A stretch of 9,309 nt of DNA from an uncultured beta proteobacterium (GTDB lineage Bacteria; Pseudomonadota; Gammaproteobacteria; Burkholderiales; Rhodocyclaceae): the NCBI GenBank assembly GCA_903917505.1, contig CAIXAY010000561.1:1-9309 (forward strand), written 5' to 3'. Of this stretch, positions 1 through 6,865 are shown piece by piece. Position 1 is the first letter of the stretch; each line of letters begins with the position of its first letter. The translations under genes were made by a program, and so were the position numbers. Below the pieces are notes generated by a model, which saw only the letters and a list, made by a program, of their open reading frames with translations, was not told the origin of the DNA and did not search any database.

Positions 1-2705
1 CCGAAGGGCAGCGCGAACAGCACGGCGAGCGGCAGCGACCAGCGCTCGTACTGCGCGGCGAGGATCAGGAAGACCATCAGCGCGCCGAGAATCAGCGCGT
101 AGCTCGACGCACCGCTGGCTTTCTTCTCCTGGAACGAGGCGCCGCCCCAGTCGTAGCTGAAGTCGGGCGGCAGGCTCTGGCGCGCCACTTTCTCGACTTC
201 GGCGATCACCTGCCCGGACGAGACGCCGGGCGCGCCGTTGCCGATGATCTTCACCGACGGCAGGTTGTTGAAGCGCTCGAGCGTTTCCGGGCCGGTGCTC
301 TGGCGGATCTGGGCGAGCGCCGAGAGCGGCACCATCTGGCCGCGCTCGGAGCGCACGTAAATGCCGCCGATGTCGCCGGGGCTGCTGCGGAAACGCGGCT
401 CGGCCGACATCAGCACCTGCCAAGTGCGGCCGTACTTGTTGAAGTCGTTGACGTAATAGGCGCCGAGCGTCGCCCCAAGCGTATTGAACAGCGCGTCGAT
501 CGGCACACCGAGCGACTTGGCTTTTTCGCGATCGACGTCGACGTCGAGCTGCGGCACGCTGGCGCGCCACAGCGACGAGACCATGCCGATGTCCTTGTCC
601 TGATGCAGCTTGCCGATGAACTGCTGGCTGACCTCGGCGAGTCTCTGGGCGCTGCCTTCGCCGCGGTTCTGCAGGTAGAACTCGAAACCGCCCGAGTTGC
701 CGAGCCCGAAAATGGCCGGCGGGCCGAAAGCCAGCACCAGCGCTTCCTTGATGTGCGCGGTCTTCATGAACAGCTCGCCGACCAGCGCGCTCGCCGGCAC
801 CTGGCGCTCGTCCCAGTGCTTGAGCGTGACGAAGAAAGTCGCGGCGTTGTTCTTGAAGCTGCCGCCGATGAAATCGAAGCCGGTGAACACGATGCTGTTC
901 GCGACGTTGGCGTTCTCGTGGATGATCGCATCGACTTCCTTGACCACCTTGTCGGTGCGTTCGAGCGACGCGCCGTCGGGCAGATAGACGGCGGAAATGT
1001 AATAGCCCTGGTCTTCGTCGGGGACCAGGCTGCCCGGCGTGATCCGCCAGAACAGCACGGCCAGCAGCACCATGCCGGTAAACAGCCCGAGGCCGAGCGC
1101 GCCGCGCCGGATCAGCCAGGCGACGCCGCCGGTGTAATGGCCGCTCAAGCCGGTGAAACCGCGGTTGAACGCGGCGAAGACGCGGTTCTGCGCCTTGTGC
1201 TCGTGCTTCAAGATGAGCACGCAGAGCGAGGGCGTCAGGGTCAGGGCGACGATGCCGGAAATGACGACGGCGATCGAGATGGTCACCGCGAACTGGCGGT
1301 AGAGCTCGCCGGTCAAGCCGCCGAGGAAGGCGATCGGCACGAACACCGCGCACAGCACCAGCACGATCGCGACGATCGGTCCGGTGACTTCGCGCATCGC
1401 CTGGATCGCCGCCGCTTTCGCCGGGATGCCTTCCTCGTGCATGATGCGCTCGACGTTCTCGAGCACGACGATGGCATCATCGACGACGATGCCGATGGCC
1501 AGCACCATGCCAAAGAGCGTCAGCGTGTTGATCGAATAGCCGAGCAGCAGCAGGCCGGCGAAAGCGCCGATCAGCGAGACCGGCACGGCCAGCGTCGGGA
1601 TCAGGGTGGCGCGCCAGTTCTGCAGGAACACATAGACGACGAGGAAGACCAGCAGCATCGCTTCGCCGAGCGTGTACAGCACTTCGCGGATCGACACCTG
1701 AACGAAGTCGGTGGTGTCGTAGGGAATCGCGTAAGTAAGGCCGGCGGGGAAGCGCGTCGCCAGGTCCTTGAGCGTGTTCTTGACGACCTGCGCGGTGTCG
1801 AGCGCGTTGGCGCCGGGTTTGAGGAAGATGCCGACCAGGGTCGCCGGCTGGCCGTTGCGCCGGCCGATGAAATCGTAATCCTTGGAACCGAGTTCGACGC
1901 GCGCGACGTCTTTCAGGCGCAAGAGCGAGCCGTCGTCGCCGGCGCGCACGATGATGTTTTCGAATTCGCCGACCTCGGCGAGGCGCCCGCGCGTATTGAC
2001 CGTCAGCGACATTTGCTGGCCGCTGGCGGTCGGCGGCTCGCCGATGCGGCCGACCGCATACTGCGCGTTCTGCTCGTTGATGGCGCGAATGACGTCGGCG
2101 GCCGCGACGTTCAACTGCGCCATGCGGTCGGGTTTCAACCAGATGCGCATCGAATAATCCTTGGCGCCGAAGATCTGCACGTTGGTCGTCCCCGGAATGC
2201 GCTTCAGGATGTCGAGCACGTTGAGGGTCACGTAGTTGCTCGTGTACAAATCGTCGTAGCGCCCGTCGGGCGACGTGAAGGCGAGCACCTGCAGGAAGGA
2301 CGACGAGGCTTTCTCGACGGTGATGCCCTGCCGGTTGACTTCCTGCGGCAGGCGGGCTTCGGCCTGCTTGACGCGATTGGTGACGTTGATCACCGCCTGG
2401 TCGGTGTTGCTGCCGATCTCGAAGGTGATGTTGATCTCGACGCGGCCGTTCGAGGCCGAGGTCGAGTTCATGTAGAGCATGCCCTCGACGCCGTTGATCT
2501 GCGTCTCGAGCGGCGCGGCGACGGTCTTCTCGAGCACCTCGGCCGAGGCGCCCGGATAGACGGCGGCGACCTGCACCTGCGGCGGCGCGATTTCCGGATA
2601 CTGGGCGATCGGCAGCGTGCGCATCGAGGCGAGGCCGGCGATGACGATGAAGATCGAAATGACGATCGCGAAGATCGGCCGGTCGATGAAGAAGCGCGCG
2701 AACAT
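1..2705 (-). CDS. RND efflux pump inner-membrane permease, HAE1/AcrB type (C-terminus beyond window)
   Basis: Inner-membrane, proton-driven exporter of the hydrophobe/amphiphile RND family (AcrB/MexB-like), working with the adaptor encoded just upstream. The first 901 residues are visible of the roughly 1040-1060 usual for the family; the C-terminal transmembrane bundle is cut off by the window edge. It starts MFARFFIDRPIFA, the typical RND N-terminus with TM1. Next comes the first periplasmic porter/docking region, then TM2-6 from about residue 345. The paired aspartates D409-D410 in GIVVDDAIVV correspond to the AcrB proton-relay Asp407/408. The second periplasmic loop includes TPGSLVPDEDQGYY and AYYVNDFNKYGR. 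The relay Lys and Thr near AcrB 940/978 lie outside the window. The start ATG lies 3 bp after the adaptor stop, with a GGAG Shine-Dalgarno 7 nt upstream inside the adaptor's 3' end, so the two are probably translated together. Substrate cannot be told from sequence. Confidence 0.96.
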   Translation of the reverse strand, partial: MFARFFIDRPIFAIVISIFIVIAGLASMRTLPIAQYPEIAPPQVQVAAVYPGASAEVLEKTVAAPLETQINGVEGMLYMNSTSASNGRVEINITFEIGSNTDQAVINVTNRVKQAEARLPQEVNRQGITVEKASSSFLQVLAFTSPDGRYDDLYTSNYVTLNVLDILKRIPGTTNVQIFGAKDYSMRIWLKPDRMAQLNVAAADVIRAINEQNAQYAVGRIGEPPTASGQQMSLTVNTRGRLAEVGEFENIIVRAGDDGSLLRLKDVARVELGSKDYDFIGRRNGQPATLVGIFLKPGANALDTAQVVKNTLKDLATRFPAGLTYAIPYDTTDFVQVSIREVLYTLGEAMLLVFLVVYVFLQNWRATLIPTLAVPVSLIGAFAGLLLLGYSINTLTLFGMVLAIGIVVDDAIVVLENVERIMHEEGIPAKAAAIQAMREVTGPIVAIVLVLCAVFVPIAFLGGLTGELYRQFAVTISIAVVISGIVALTLTPSLCVLILKHEHKAQNRVFAAFNRGFTGLSGHYTGGVAWLIRRGALGLGLFTGMVLLAVLFWRITPGSLVPDEDQGYYISAVYLPDGASLERTDKVVKEVDAIIHENANVANSIVFTGFDFIGGSFKNNAATFFVTLKHWDERQVPASALVGELFMKTAHIKEALVLAFGPPAIFGLGNSGGFEFYLQNRGEGSAQRLAEVSQQFIGKLHQDKDIGMVSSLWRASVPQLDVDVDREKAKSLGVPIDALFNTLGATLGAYYVNDFNKYGRTWQVLMSAEPRFRSSPGDIGGIYVRSERGQMVPLSALAQIRQSTGPETLERFNNLPSVKIIGNGAPGVSSGQVIAEVEKVARQSLPPDFSYDWGGASFQEKKASGASSYALILGALMVFLILAAQYERWSLPLAVLFALPF

Positions 2706-2708
2706 CGC

Positions 2709-3947
2709 TTAGCTCCCCGGCTTGCCGGCCGGCGTCGCGCCGGGCGCTGCCGCGGGAGCGCTGGCGGGCGTGGTGCTGATCTGCACCGGCGCGCCGGGCC
2801 CGAGCTTGAGCACGCCGTCGACGATCACCTGGTCGCCGGCCGCGAGGCCGCGCGTCACGACGACGTCGCCGCCGGTCCAGTCGCCGGCCTCGACCGGGTG
2901 CTCCTCGGCCTTGTTGTCCTTGCCGACGACATAGACGAACTTGCCTTTCGGACCTTCGAGGACGGCGCGCTGCGGCACCCGGAAAACGCCGGCGCGCGTC
3001 GCGCCCGAAAGCTCGACGCGAACGAACTGGCCGGCCTGCAGCACGCCGTCCGGATTCGGGACCTCGGCGCGCGCTTCGCTGGTGCCGGTGTCGCGCGAGA
3101 CGCGCAGGTCGGTGAAATCGGTGTAGCCGGTCTGTCCGTACTCGCGCCCGTCGGCGAGCTTCACCGTCACCTTGAAGCGGCCGTCCGGCGGCCATTGCAG
3201 GCGCTTGTCGGCGGCTTCCTGGGCGAGCTTCAGGCGTTCGTTGTCGGCGATGCCGAATATGATCTGCATCGGATCGGACTGGGTGACCGTGGTCAGCAGG
3301 ACGTCGGGGCCGGAGATCAGCGAGCCTTCCGATTTCAAGGCGCGGCTCGCGAAACCGGTGATCGGCGCTTCGACGCGCGTCCATTGCAGGTTGAGTTCGG
3401 CGTCGCGCAGGCGCGCCTTGGCGGCCATCAGGTCGGCCGCGGCGACGTCGCGGCCGGAGACGGCGTCATCGTAATCCTTGCGGCTGATCGCCTTGGCATC
3501 GACCAGCGGCGCGAGCCGCGTCGCGTCGCGCGCGGCCTGCGCGCGCTTCGCTTCGGCAGCGGCAACGTCGGCCTCGGCGCGCGCGACGGCGTTGGCGAAA
3601 GGCGCCGGGTCGATGGTGAACAGCGATTGGCCGGCGCGCACCTTGGCGCCCTCGGTATAGTTGCGCTTGATCAGGATGCCGGAGACGCGGGCGCGCACTT
3701 CCACTTCGCGCGAACCGCGGGTCTGTGCCGTGTATTCGAGCGTCAGCGGCAGCGTCTCGGGCTGTACGGCGAGCACCGCGACCGGCGCCGGGCCGCCGAA
3801 CATCGCGCCGGCGCCGGCCTCGGGTTTCTTGCCGCAGGCGGTGAGCGCCAGCATGACGATAAAGGCGGCAGCAAGCGCCATGCCCGCGGCGGCGCGGCAC
3901 GGGCGGCGCGCGCGAGCGGCGTTCGATGGATAGGCACGGGTCGTCAT
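2709..3947 (-). CDS. RND efflux periplasmic adaptor (membrane fusion) lipoprotein
   Basis: Periplasmic adaptor of the AcrA/MexA/MexE type (HlyD superfamily) that bridges the RND pump and an outer-membrane channel. It is 412 aa, normal for the family. The N-terminus has basic residues, a hydrophobic stretch (about 23-36) and the lipobox LTAC, with Cys38 as predicted lipidated residue. Barrel-sandwich (lipoyl) halves lie at about 83-115 (RVSGILIKRNYTEGAKV) and 187-222 (TRVEAPITGFASR). They flank an Ala/Arg-rich alpha-hairpin at about 116-185. A beta-barrel follows (about 224-312), then the membrane-proximal domain (about 320-390) and an Ala/Pro tail. The start is supported by a GGAGG Shine-Dalgarno (plus-strand positions 3955-3959) 7 nt from the ATG; starting at Met23 would lose the basic n-region. 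It is the first gene of the operon with the pump. No TetR- or LysR-type regulator sits beside it, which is unusual for such operons, and no outer-membrane factor is visible. Confidence 0.96.
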   Translation of the reverse strand: MTTRAYPSNAARARRPCRAAAGMALAAAFIVMLALTACGKKPEAGAGAMFGGPAPVAVLAVQPETLPLTLEYTAQTRGSREVEVRARVSGILIKRNYTEGAKVRAGQSLFTIDPAPFANAVARAEADVAAAEAKRAQAARDATRLAPLVDAKAISRKDYDDAVSGRDVAAADLMAAKARLRDAELNLQWTRVEAPITGFASRALKSEGSLISGPDVLLTTVTQSDPMQIIFGIADNERLKLAQEAADKRLQWPPDGRFKVTVKLADGREYGQTGYTDFTDLRVSRDTGTSEARAEVPNPDGVLQAGQFVRVELSGATRAGVFRVPQRAVLEGPKGKFVYVVGKDNKAEEHPVEAGDWTGGDVVVTRGLAAGDQVIVDGVLKLGPGAPVQISTTPASAPAAAPGATPAGKPGS

Positions 3948-3968
3948 GGCGGGGCCTCCGGGGCGGAT

Positions 3969-3985
3969 CGCCCTCGCGGAGGGCG
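3969..3985 (-). promoter_or_regulatory. Perfect inverted repeat in the leader of the efflux operon
   Basis: CGCCCTC-gcg-GAGGGCG has 7-bp GC-rich arms and a 3-nt loop. It lies 21 bp upstream of the adaptor start codon and about 9 bp upstream of its Shine-Dalgarno. No T-tract follows it toward the gene, so it is not a classical terminator. It could be an mRNA hairpin affecting translation or a repressor operator; the sequence alone does not decide. The structure is certain, its role is inferred. Confidence 0.35.
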
Positions 3986-4035
3986 CAGGTTTCAGCGGGC
4001 GCCGCGCATGCGGCCCTGTTCATGTAGACAGGCGC

Positions 4036-4071
4036 CGGAAAAAAGATTCCCCGGGCTTTTTCCGTGCCCGG
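4036..4071. promoter_or_regulatory. Overlapping dyad symmetries in the divergent efflux/NYN intergenic region
   Basis: Two inverted repeats overlap here. CGGAAAAAAG (4036-4045) faces CTTTTTCCG (4056-4064), pairing with one bulged A. CCGGGC (4051-4056) faces GCCCGG (4066-4071), perfect over 6 bp. A further short dyad, CCTGT (4015-4019) with ACAGG (4028-4032), lies beside them. Divergent promoter regions often carry operators of this form, but no known regulator consensus is recognised. The right-hand dyad lies just upstream of the likely -10 box of the NYN gene, where a bound protein could interfere with RNA polymerase. Confidence 0.35.
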
Positions 4072-4085
4072 CGGGTGGGGGGCGG

Positions 4086-4091
4086 TATACT
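4086..4091 (+). promoter_or_regulatory. Probable -10 element for the NYN-LOTUS gene
   Basis: TATACT matches the sigma-70 -10 consensus at 5 of 6 positions and lies about 30 bp upstream of the ATG at 4121, implying a leader of about 23 nt. No convincing -35 hexamer is found 16-18 bp upstream, where the sequence is GC-rich and overlaps a dyad. The promoter is therefore either weak or activator-dependent. Confidence 0.5.
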
Positions 4092-4110
4092 CAGGTCGAG
4101 ATTACCCACC

Positions 4111-4114
4111 GGAG
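4111..4114 (+). promoter_or_regulatory. Shine-Dalgarno fixing the NYN-LOTUS start
   Basis: GGAG lies 6 nt before the ATG at 4121. This favours the ATG over the in-frame GTG at 4064, which would sit upstream of the -10 box and add a non-conserved-looking N-terminal extension. Confidence 0.7.
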
Positions 4115-4120
4115 ACCTTC

Positions 4121-5200
4121 ATGGCTGCATCCCCCGATACCGTCAGCATGGCGATGTTCTGCGATTTCGAGAACGTCGCGCTCGGCGTGCGCGATGCCAA
4201 TTACGAAAAATTCGACATCAAGCCGGTGCTCGAGCGCCTGCTACTCAAGGGAAGCATCGTGCTCAAGAAAGCCTATTGCGACTGGGAGCGCTACAAGGGT
4301 TTCAAGGCGACGATGCACGAAGCCAATTTCGAGCTGATCGAAATTCCGCACGTGCGCCAGTCGGGCAAGAATTCCGCCGACATCCGCATGGTCGTCGACG
4401 CGCTCGACCTCTGTTACACCAAGTCGCACGTCAACACCTTCGTCATCGTCAGCGGCGATTCCGATTTCTCGCCGCTCGTCTCCAAGCTGCGCGAGAACGC
4501 CAAGTACGTGATCGGCGTCGGTGTCAAGCAGTCCTGCTCCGACCTCCTGATCGCCAACTGCGACGAATTCATTTTCTACGACGACCTGGTGCGCGAAAGC
4601 CAGCGCTCGGCGGCGCGCCGCGATCCGAAGACGGCGCCGCAAGCGCCCAAGCGTACGCCGGAAGAGGAGCAGCGGCGCCGCGACGAGATCGAAGCGCGCA
4701 AGAGCGGCGCCATCGAGCTGGCCGTCGCCACCTTCGACGCGCTGGTCGCCGAGCGCGGCGACAGCGGCAAGATCTGGGCGTCGATGTTGAAAGAAGCGAT
4801 CAAGCGGCGCAAGCCCGATTTCAACGAAAGCAACTACGGTTTCAAGAGCTTCGGCAACCTGCTCGAGGAAGCCCAGTCGCGCGGCCTGCTCGAACTCGGG
4901 CGCGACGAGAAATCGGGCGCTTTCGTCAGCCGCAGCGCCAATCCGGCGCCGCGCAGCGAGCCGGCTGTCGTCGAAGAAAGCCCGGCGGCGCCAGCGTCGG
5001 CGCCGAAGCGGCGCGGCCGCGGCGGCAGCAAGGCCCTGGCGAAGGCCCAGGCCGAGCTGGCGCCGCCAGCGGCAGAACCGGCAGCCGAGGGCGTGCCGGA
5101 AATGGCTGCGGAAAGCGCGCCGGAAAAAAAGACGGCCTCGCGTGGCCGGCGGCCGCGCAAGCCGAAGGCCGCAGCGGACGGTGGCGCGTCGGCGGCTTAG
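4121..5200 (+). CDS. NYN (PIN-like) domain protein with C-terminal OST-HTH/LOTUS domain
   Basis: A 359-aa protein of the NYN/LabA-like (former DUF88) group, a PIN-fold family of predicted metal-dependent ribonucleases. The N-terminal NYN domain spans about residues 10-155. It carries the expected acidic set: D15 and N18 in FCDFENV, D87 and D93 in SADIRMVVDALDL, and D113/D115 in SGDSDFSPLV. A charged linker (about 157-193) leads to an OST-HTH/LOTUS-type domain at about 194-270, recognised from GKIWASMLKEAIKRRKPDF, NYGFKSFGNLL and the final strand before FVS. LOTUS domains bind RNA or RNA-protein complexes in other systems. The last 90 residues are low-complexity, Ala/Pro/Glu-rich with basic clusters (PKRRGRGG, RGRRPRKPK) that suit nucleic-acid contact. 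It is likely cytoplasmic; no signal or membrane segment is seen. It is transcribed divergently from the efflux operon and appears monocistronic. RNase activity and target are inferred from the family, not shown here. Confidence 0.93.
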   Translation: MAASPDTVSMAMFCDFENVALGVRDANYEKFDIKPVLERLLLKGSIVLKKAYCDWERYKGFKATMHEANFELIEIPHVRQSGKNSADIRMVVDALDLCYTKSHVNTFVIVSGDSDFSPLVSKLRENAKYVIGVGVKQSCSDLLIANCDEFIFYDDLVRESQRSAARRDPKTAPQAPKRTPEEEQRRRDEIEARKSGAIELAVATFDALVAERGDSGKIWASMLKEAIKRRKPDFNESNYGFKSFGNLLEEAQSRGLLELGRDEKSGAFVSRSANPAPRSEPAVVEESPAAPASAPKRRGRGGSKALAKAQAELAPPAAEPAAEGVPEMAAESAPEKKTASRGRRPRKPKAAADGGASAA

Positions 5201-5216
5201 GCCCCGGCGACCCCGG

Positions 5217-5246
5217 TTGATCGGAGCGCGCGCGGCAGCGTAGAAT
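5217..5246 (+). promoter_or_regulatory. Sigma-70-type promoter for the unknown gene pair
   Basis: TTGATC (5217-5222; 4 of 6 to the -35 consensus), an 18-bp spacer, then TAGAAT (5241-5246; 5 of 6 to the -10 consensus). It lies 17 bp beyond the NYN-gene stop and 55 bp upstream of the first possible start of the coiled-coil gene. The expected transcription start is around 5252-5255, so the pair at 5302-6824 should have its own transcript separate from the NYN gene. Confidence 0.6.
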
Positions 5247-5301
5247 CGTCCGGCATGGCGATCCCGGATGCGCGCGCAGCATTCTTGCGGGCAAGCTGTC
5301 G

Positions 5302-6090
5302 ATGATGTTTCGGACCAGGAATCGAACGAGGCCGATGACTTTGCAAACCGAGAACAAAGACAGGCTGGAACTTCTGCTGGACGATTTCACGGACGTTCAT
5401 GGCACCGTGCTGCTCGGCATGCACAGGGAATTGCTGTCGCTCAAGGAGGACATCGACGACCGGCTCGAGGCGCGCATCAGCAAGGCGCTGGAACCGATCA
5501 ATGTCGCCGATTCCGAGCTACAGGCGCAGGTCGAGGCAGCGCGGAAAGTCGTCGCCAGCCTCGACGACAAGGCGGGCCGTGCGGCCGCGACGATCGCCGC
5601 GGCCAGGGAACAACTGGGCAAGGACATCGCCTCCGCCCGGGAAAGCCTGAGTGCGGATTATCTGCGCATCAGCGAAGAGTTCTCGCGGCATAACGAAGCC
5701 TTGCTCTCGGTTCAAAACGGCATTGAGCAATTTGCCGCGAAGCAACGCGAGGCGCACGAGGAGATCACCGCCAGCCGTTCCGAATTCCAGCGCGTCCTCG
5801 CGCAAATCGGCAACCAGCGCTCCAATTTCGAGCAGGAAATTGCCAAGGCCATGGCGCGCATAGCGGCGCTGCAACAGGAACACCAGGGCAAGATGTCGGC
5901 GTCCCTCAAGGTGACCGACAAGTTGAACAGCGATAGCCGCGCCTTGCTCAGATCCTTCCGCAAGAGGATCGAAGCGCTTCAGGAGCGTGAGGCCATGTTG
6001 CAGAAGCGGCGACGCCTGGAAATCATAGTTGTCGGCCTCCTCAGCCTGGCGGCGCTCTCGGTCTGGCTATGGCAAGCGCTGCCGCACTGA
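5302..6090 (+). CDS. Hypothetical coiled-coil protein with C-terminal membrane anchor
   Basis: I do not recognise the family. The 262-aa product is almost entirely charged and helical. Residues about 18-235 are rich in Glu, Lys, Arg, Gln and Ala with heptad-like spacing (KEDIDDRLEARISKALE, REQLGKDIASARESL, SFRKRIEALQEREAML), indicating long coiled coils. A single hydrophobic segment at about 240-260 (IIVVGLLSLAALSVWLW) follows the basic cluster QKRRR and ends two residues before the stop. By the positive-inside rule this is a tail-anchored protein with its coiled coil in the cytoplasm. The start is uncertain: ATG codons at 5302 and 5305 lack a good Shine-Dalgarno, and an ATG at 5335 has GAGG only 3 nt away. 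Its last 22 nt overlap the next gene, so the two products probably act together. Codon use is coding-like. Roles in scaffolding, envelope organisation or cell division are possible but unsupported. Confidence 0.8.
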   Translation: MMFRTRNRTRPMTLQTENKDRLELLLDDFTDVHGTVLLGMHRELLSLKEDIDDRLEARISKALEPINVADSELQAQVEAARKVVASLDDKAGRAAATIAAAREQLGKDIASARESLSADYLRISEEFSRHNEALLSVQNGIEQFAAKQREAHEEITASRSEFQRVLAQIGNQRSNFEQEIAKAMARIAALQQEHQGKMSASLKVTDKLNSDSRALLRSFRKRIEALQEREAMLQKRRRLEIIVVGLLSLAALSVWLWQALPH

Positions 6091-6824
6091 TCAGCCTCGC
6101 GGCGTCCTATGAGAAGCGCTTCGGGCGCGCGTCGCTCGGCACACTGCGCGAATTGGCGCGGCAATACGACGGCGCCGCGAATGCGCCCGGGTCTGCGGCC
6201 CCGGCCCCGGACGGCCGAGGCCATGACGCCGGCGCGCAGCGACTTGCAGCGCCAATTGTCGCGCATGTGCTCGCCCGGATTGCTTCGCTGAAACGCGAGC
6301 TCATGGAGATCGTTGCGCATCCTGCGGCGGAGCCGCCGGCGGACTGCGCTGAGACCGGCGCGGCACAAGCCTTGGCCGAACAAGTCGACGTCGCGTCCCG
6401 ATTGCAGTGCGAGCGCGGCGAGATGCCGCTGCCGGACTGGATCAGGCGGAAGGCAAGGGCGGACATGCCGGCCATGTCGGAGCAAGCCTTGCTCCGGCAC
6501 CTGCAGGATCTTGAATGGATTTGCAACCAGCCGTGCAGCGCGCTCGCCGGAGACGACCACAGTCAGCTGATGAACGAAGTCGCGGCCGCGCTGCATATCG
6601 GCTGGCTATTGCAGGAAGAATTTTCCGGCGCCGGGGCGCACACCGATACGGAGTCCCTGCTGCTCGCGAAAATGACGCCCTACGAACGCGAGCAGTATGA
6701 GGTCAGAAAAGAAAACGCCCGGCGGCGGCAGGAGTTCAGGCGCAAGAAACCCGAGATCTTCAGCCTCGACGCCGCCCGCCGACAGGCCAGGCTTGGTCCT
6801 CGCCACGCCCGGCGCACCAATTGA
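6069..6824 (+). CDS. Hypothetical protein with basic C-terminal tail, overlapping the coiled-coil gene
   Basis: I do not recognise the family. The product is 251 aa and appears soluble, with no signal peptide or membrane segment. It has an N-terminal helical part (SYEKRFGRASLGTLRELARQY, about 13-33) and an Ala/Pro/Gly-rich linker (about 35-58). Two mainly helical stretches follow (about 60-85 and 95-185, including EQALLRHLQDLEWICNQPC). The strongly basic tail from about 203 runs through MTPYEREQYEVRKENARRR and QEFRRKKPEIF. Cysteines occur at about 93, 114, 152 and 156 without a clear metal-binding pattern. The start lies inside the preceding gene (22-nt overlap, different frame) and has no obvious Shine-Dalgarno, suggesting translational coupling; the next in-frame Met is at residue 79. 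Third-position GC is high but codons look less optimised than in the flanking genes. The basic tail could contact nucleic acid or acidic lipid; this is a guess. Confidence 0.75.
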   Translation: MASAAALISLAASYEKRFGRASLGTLRELARQYDGAANAPGSAAPAPDGRGHDAGAQRLAAPIVAHVLARIASLKRELMEIVAHPAAEPPADCAETGAAQALAEQVDVASRLQCERGEMPLPDWIRRKARADMPAMSEQALLRHLQDLEWICNQPCSALAGDDHSQLMNEVAAALHIGWLLQEEFSGAGAHTDTESLLLAKMTPYEREQYEVRKENARRRQEFRRKKPEIFSLDAARRQARLGPRHARRTN

Positions 6825-6864
6825 CGGGCTGCGCCTCGATACGATGAGGTTTGGTCTCAGCCCG
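6825..6864. terminator. Possible bidirectional terminator between convergent genes
   Basis: CGGGCTG (6825-6831) pairs perfectly with CAGCCCG (6858-6864). An inner CCTC/GAGG pair (6834-6837 with 6846-6849) could close much of the 26-nt loop. The structure begins directly after the stop of the plus-strand hypothetical gene and ends 1 bp before the stop codon of the minus-strand VOC gene, so it fills the whole gap. No T-run follows on either strand, so it is not a strong intrinsic terminator by the usual rules. Confidence 0.4.
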
Positions 6865-6865
6865 C

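Noticed and set aside
1477..3384. 635-codon minus-strand ORF within the pump and adaptor region
   Set aside because: It is a shifted frame of the RND pump and adaptor, Arg-rich and without domains. The in-frame pump and adaptor proteins explain the sequence.
4064..4120. N-terminal extension of the NYN protein from a GTG at 4064
   Set aside because: It would begin upstream of the probable -10 box and ignores the GGAG-ATG at 4111-4121. The extension has no domain character.
603..4337. 1244-codon plus-strand ORF as a gene
   Set aside because: It lies opposite two confidently identified efflux genes and enters the NYN gene in the wrong frame; its composition is typical of antisense reading in GC-rich DNA.
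5979..6596. 205-codon minus-strand ORF opposite the hypothetical pair
   Set aside because: It spans the overlap of the two plus-strand genes in antisense. Those genes have a promoter and a continuous coding pattern, while this frame is Arg-rich with no domain or ribosome binding site.
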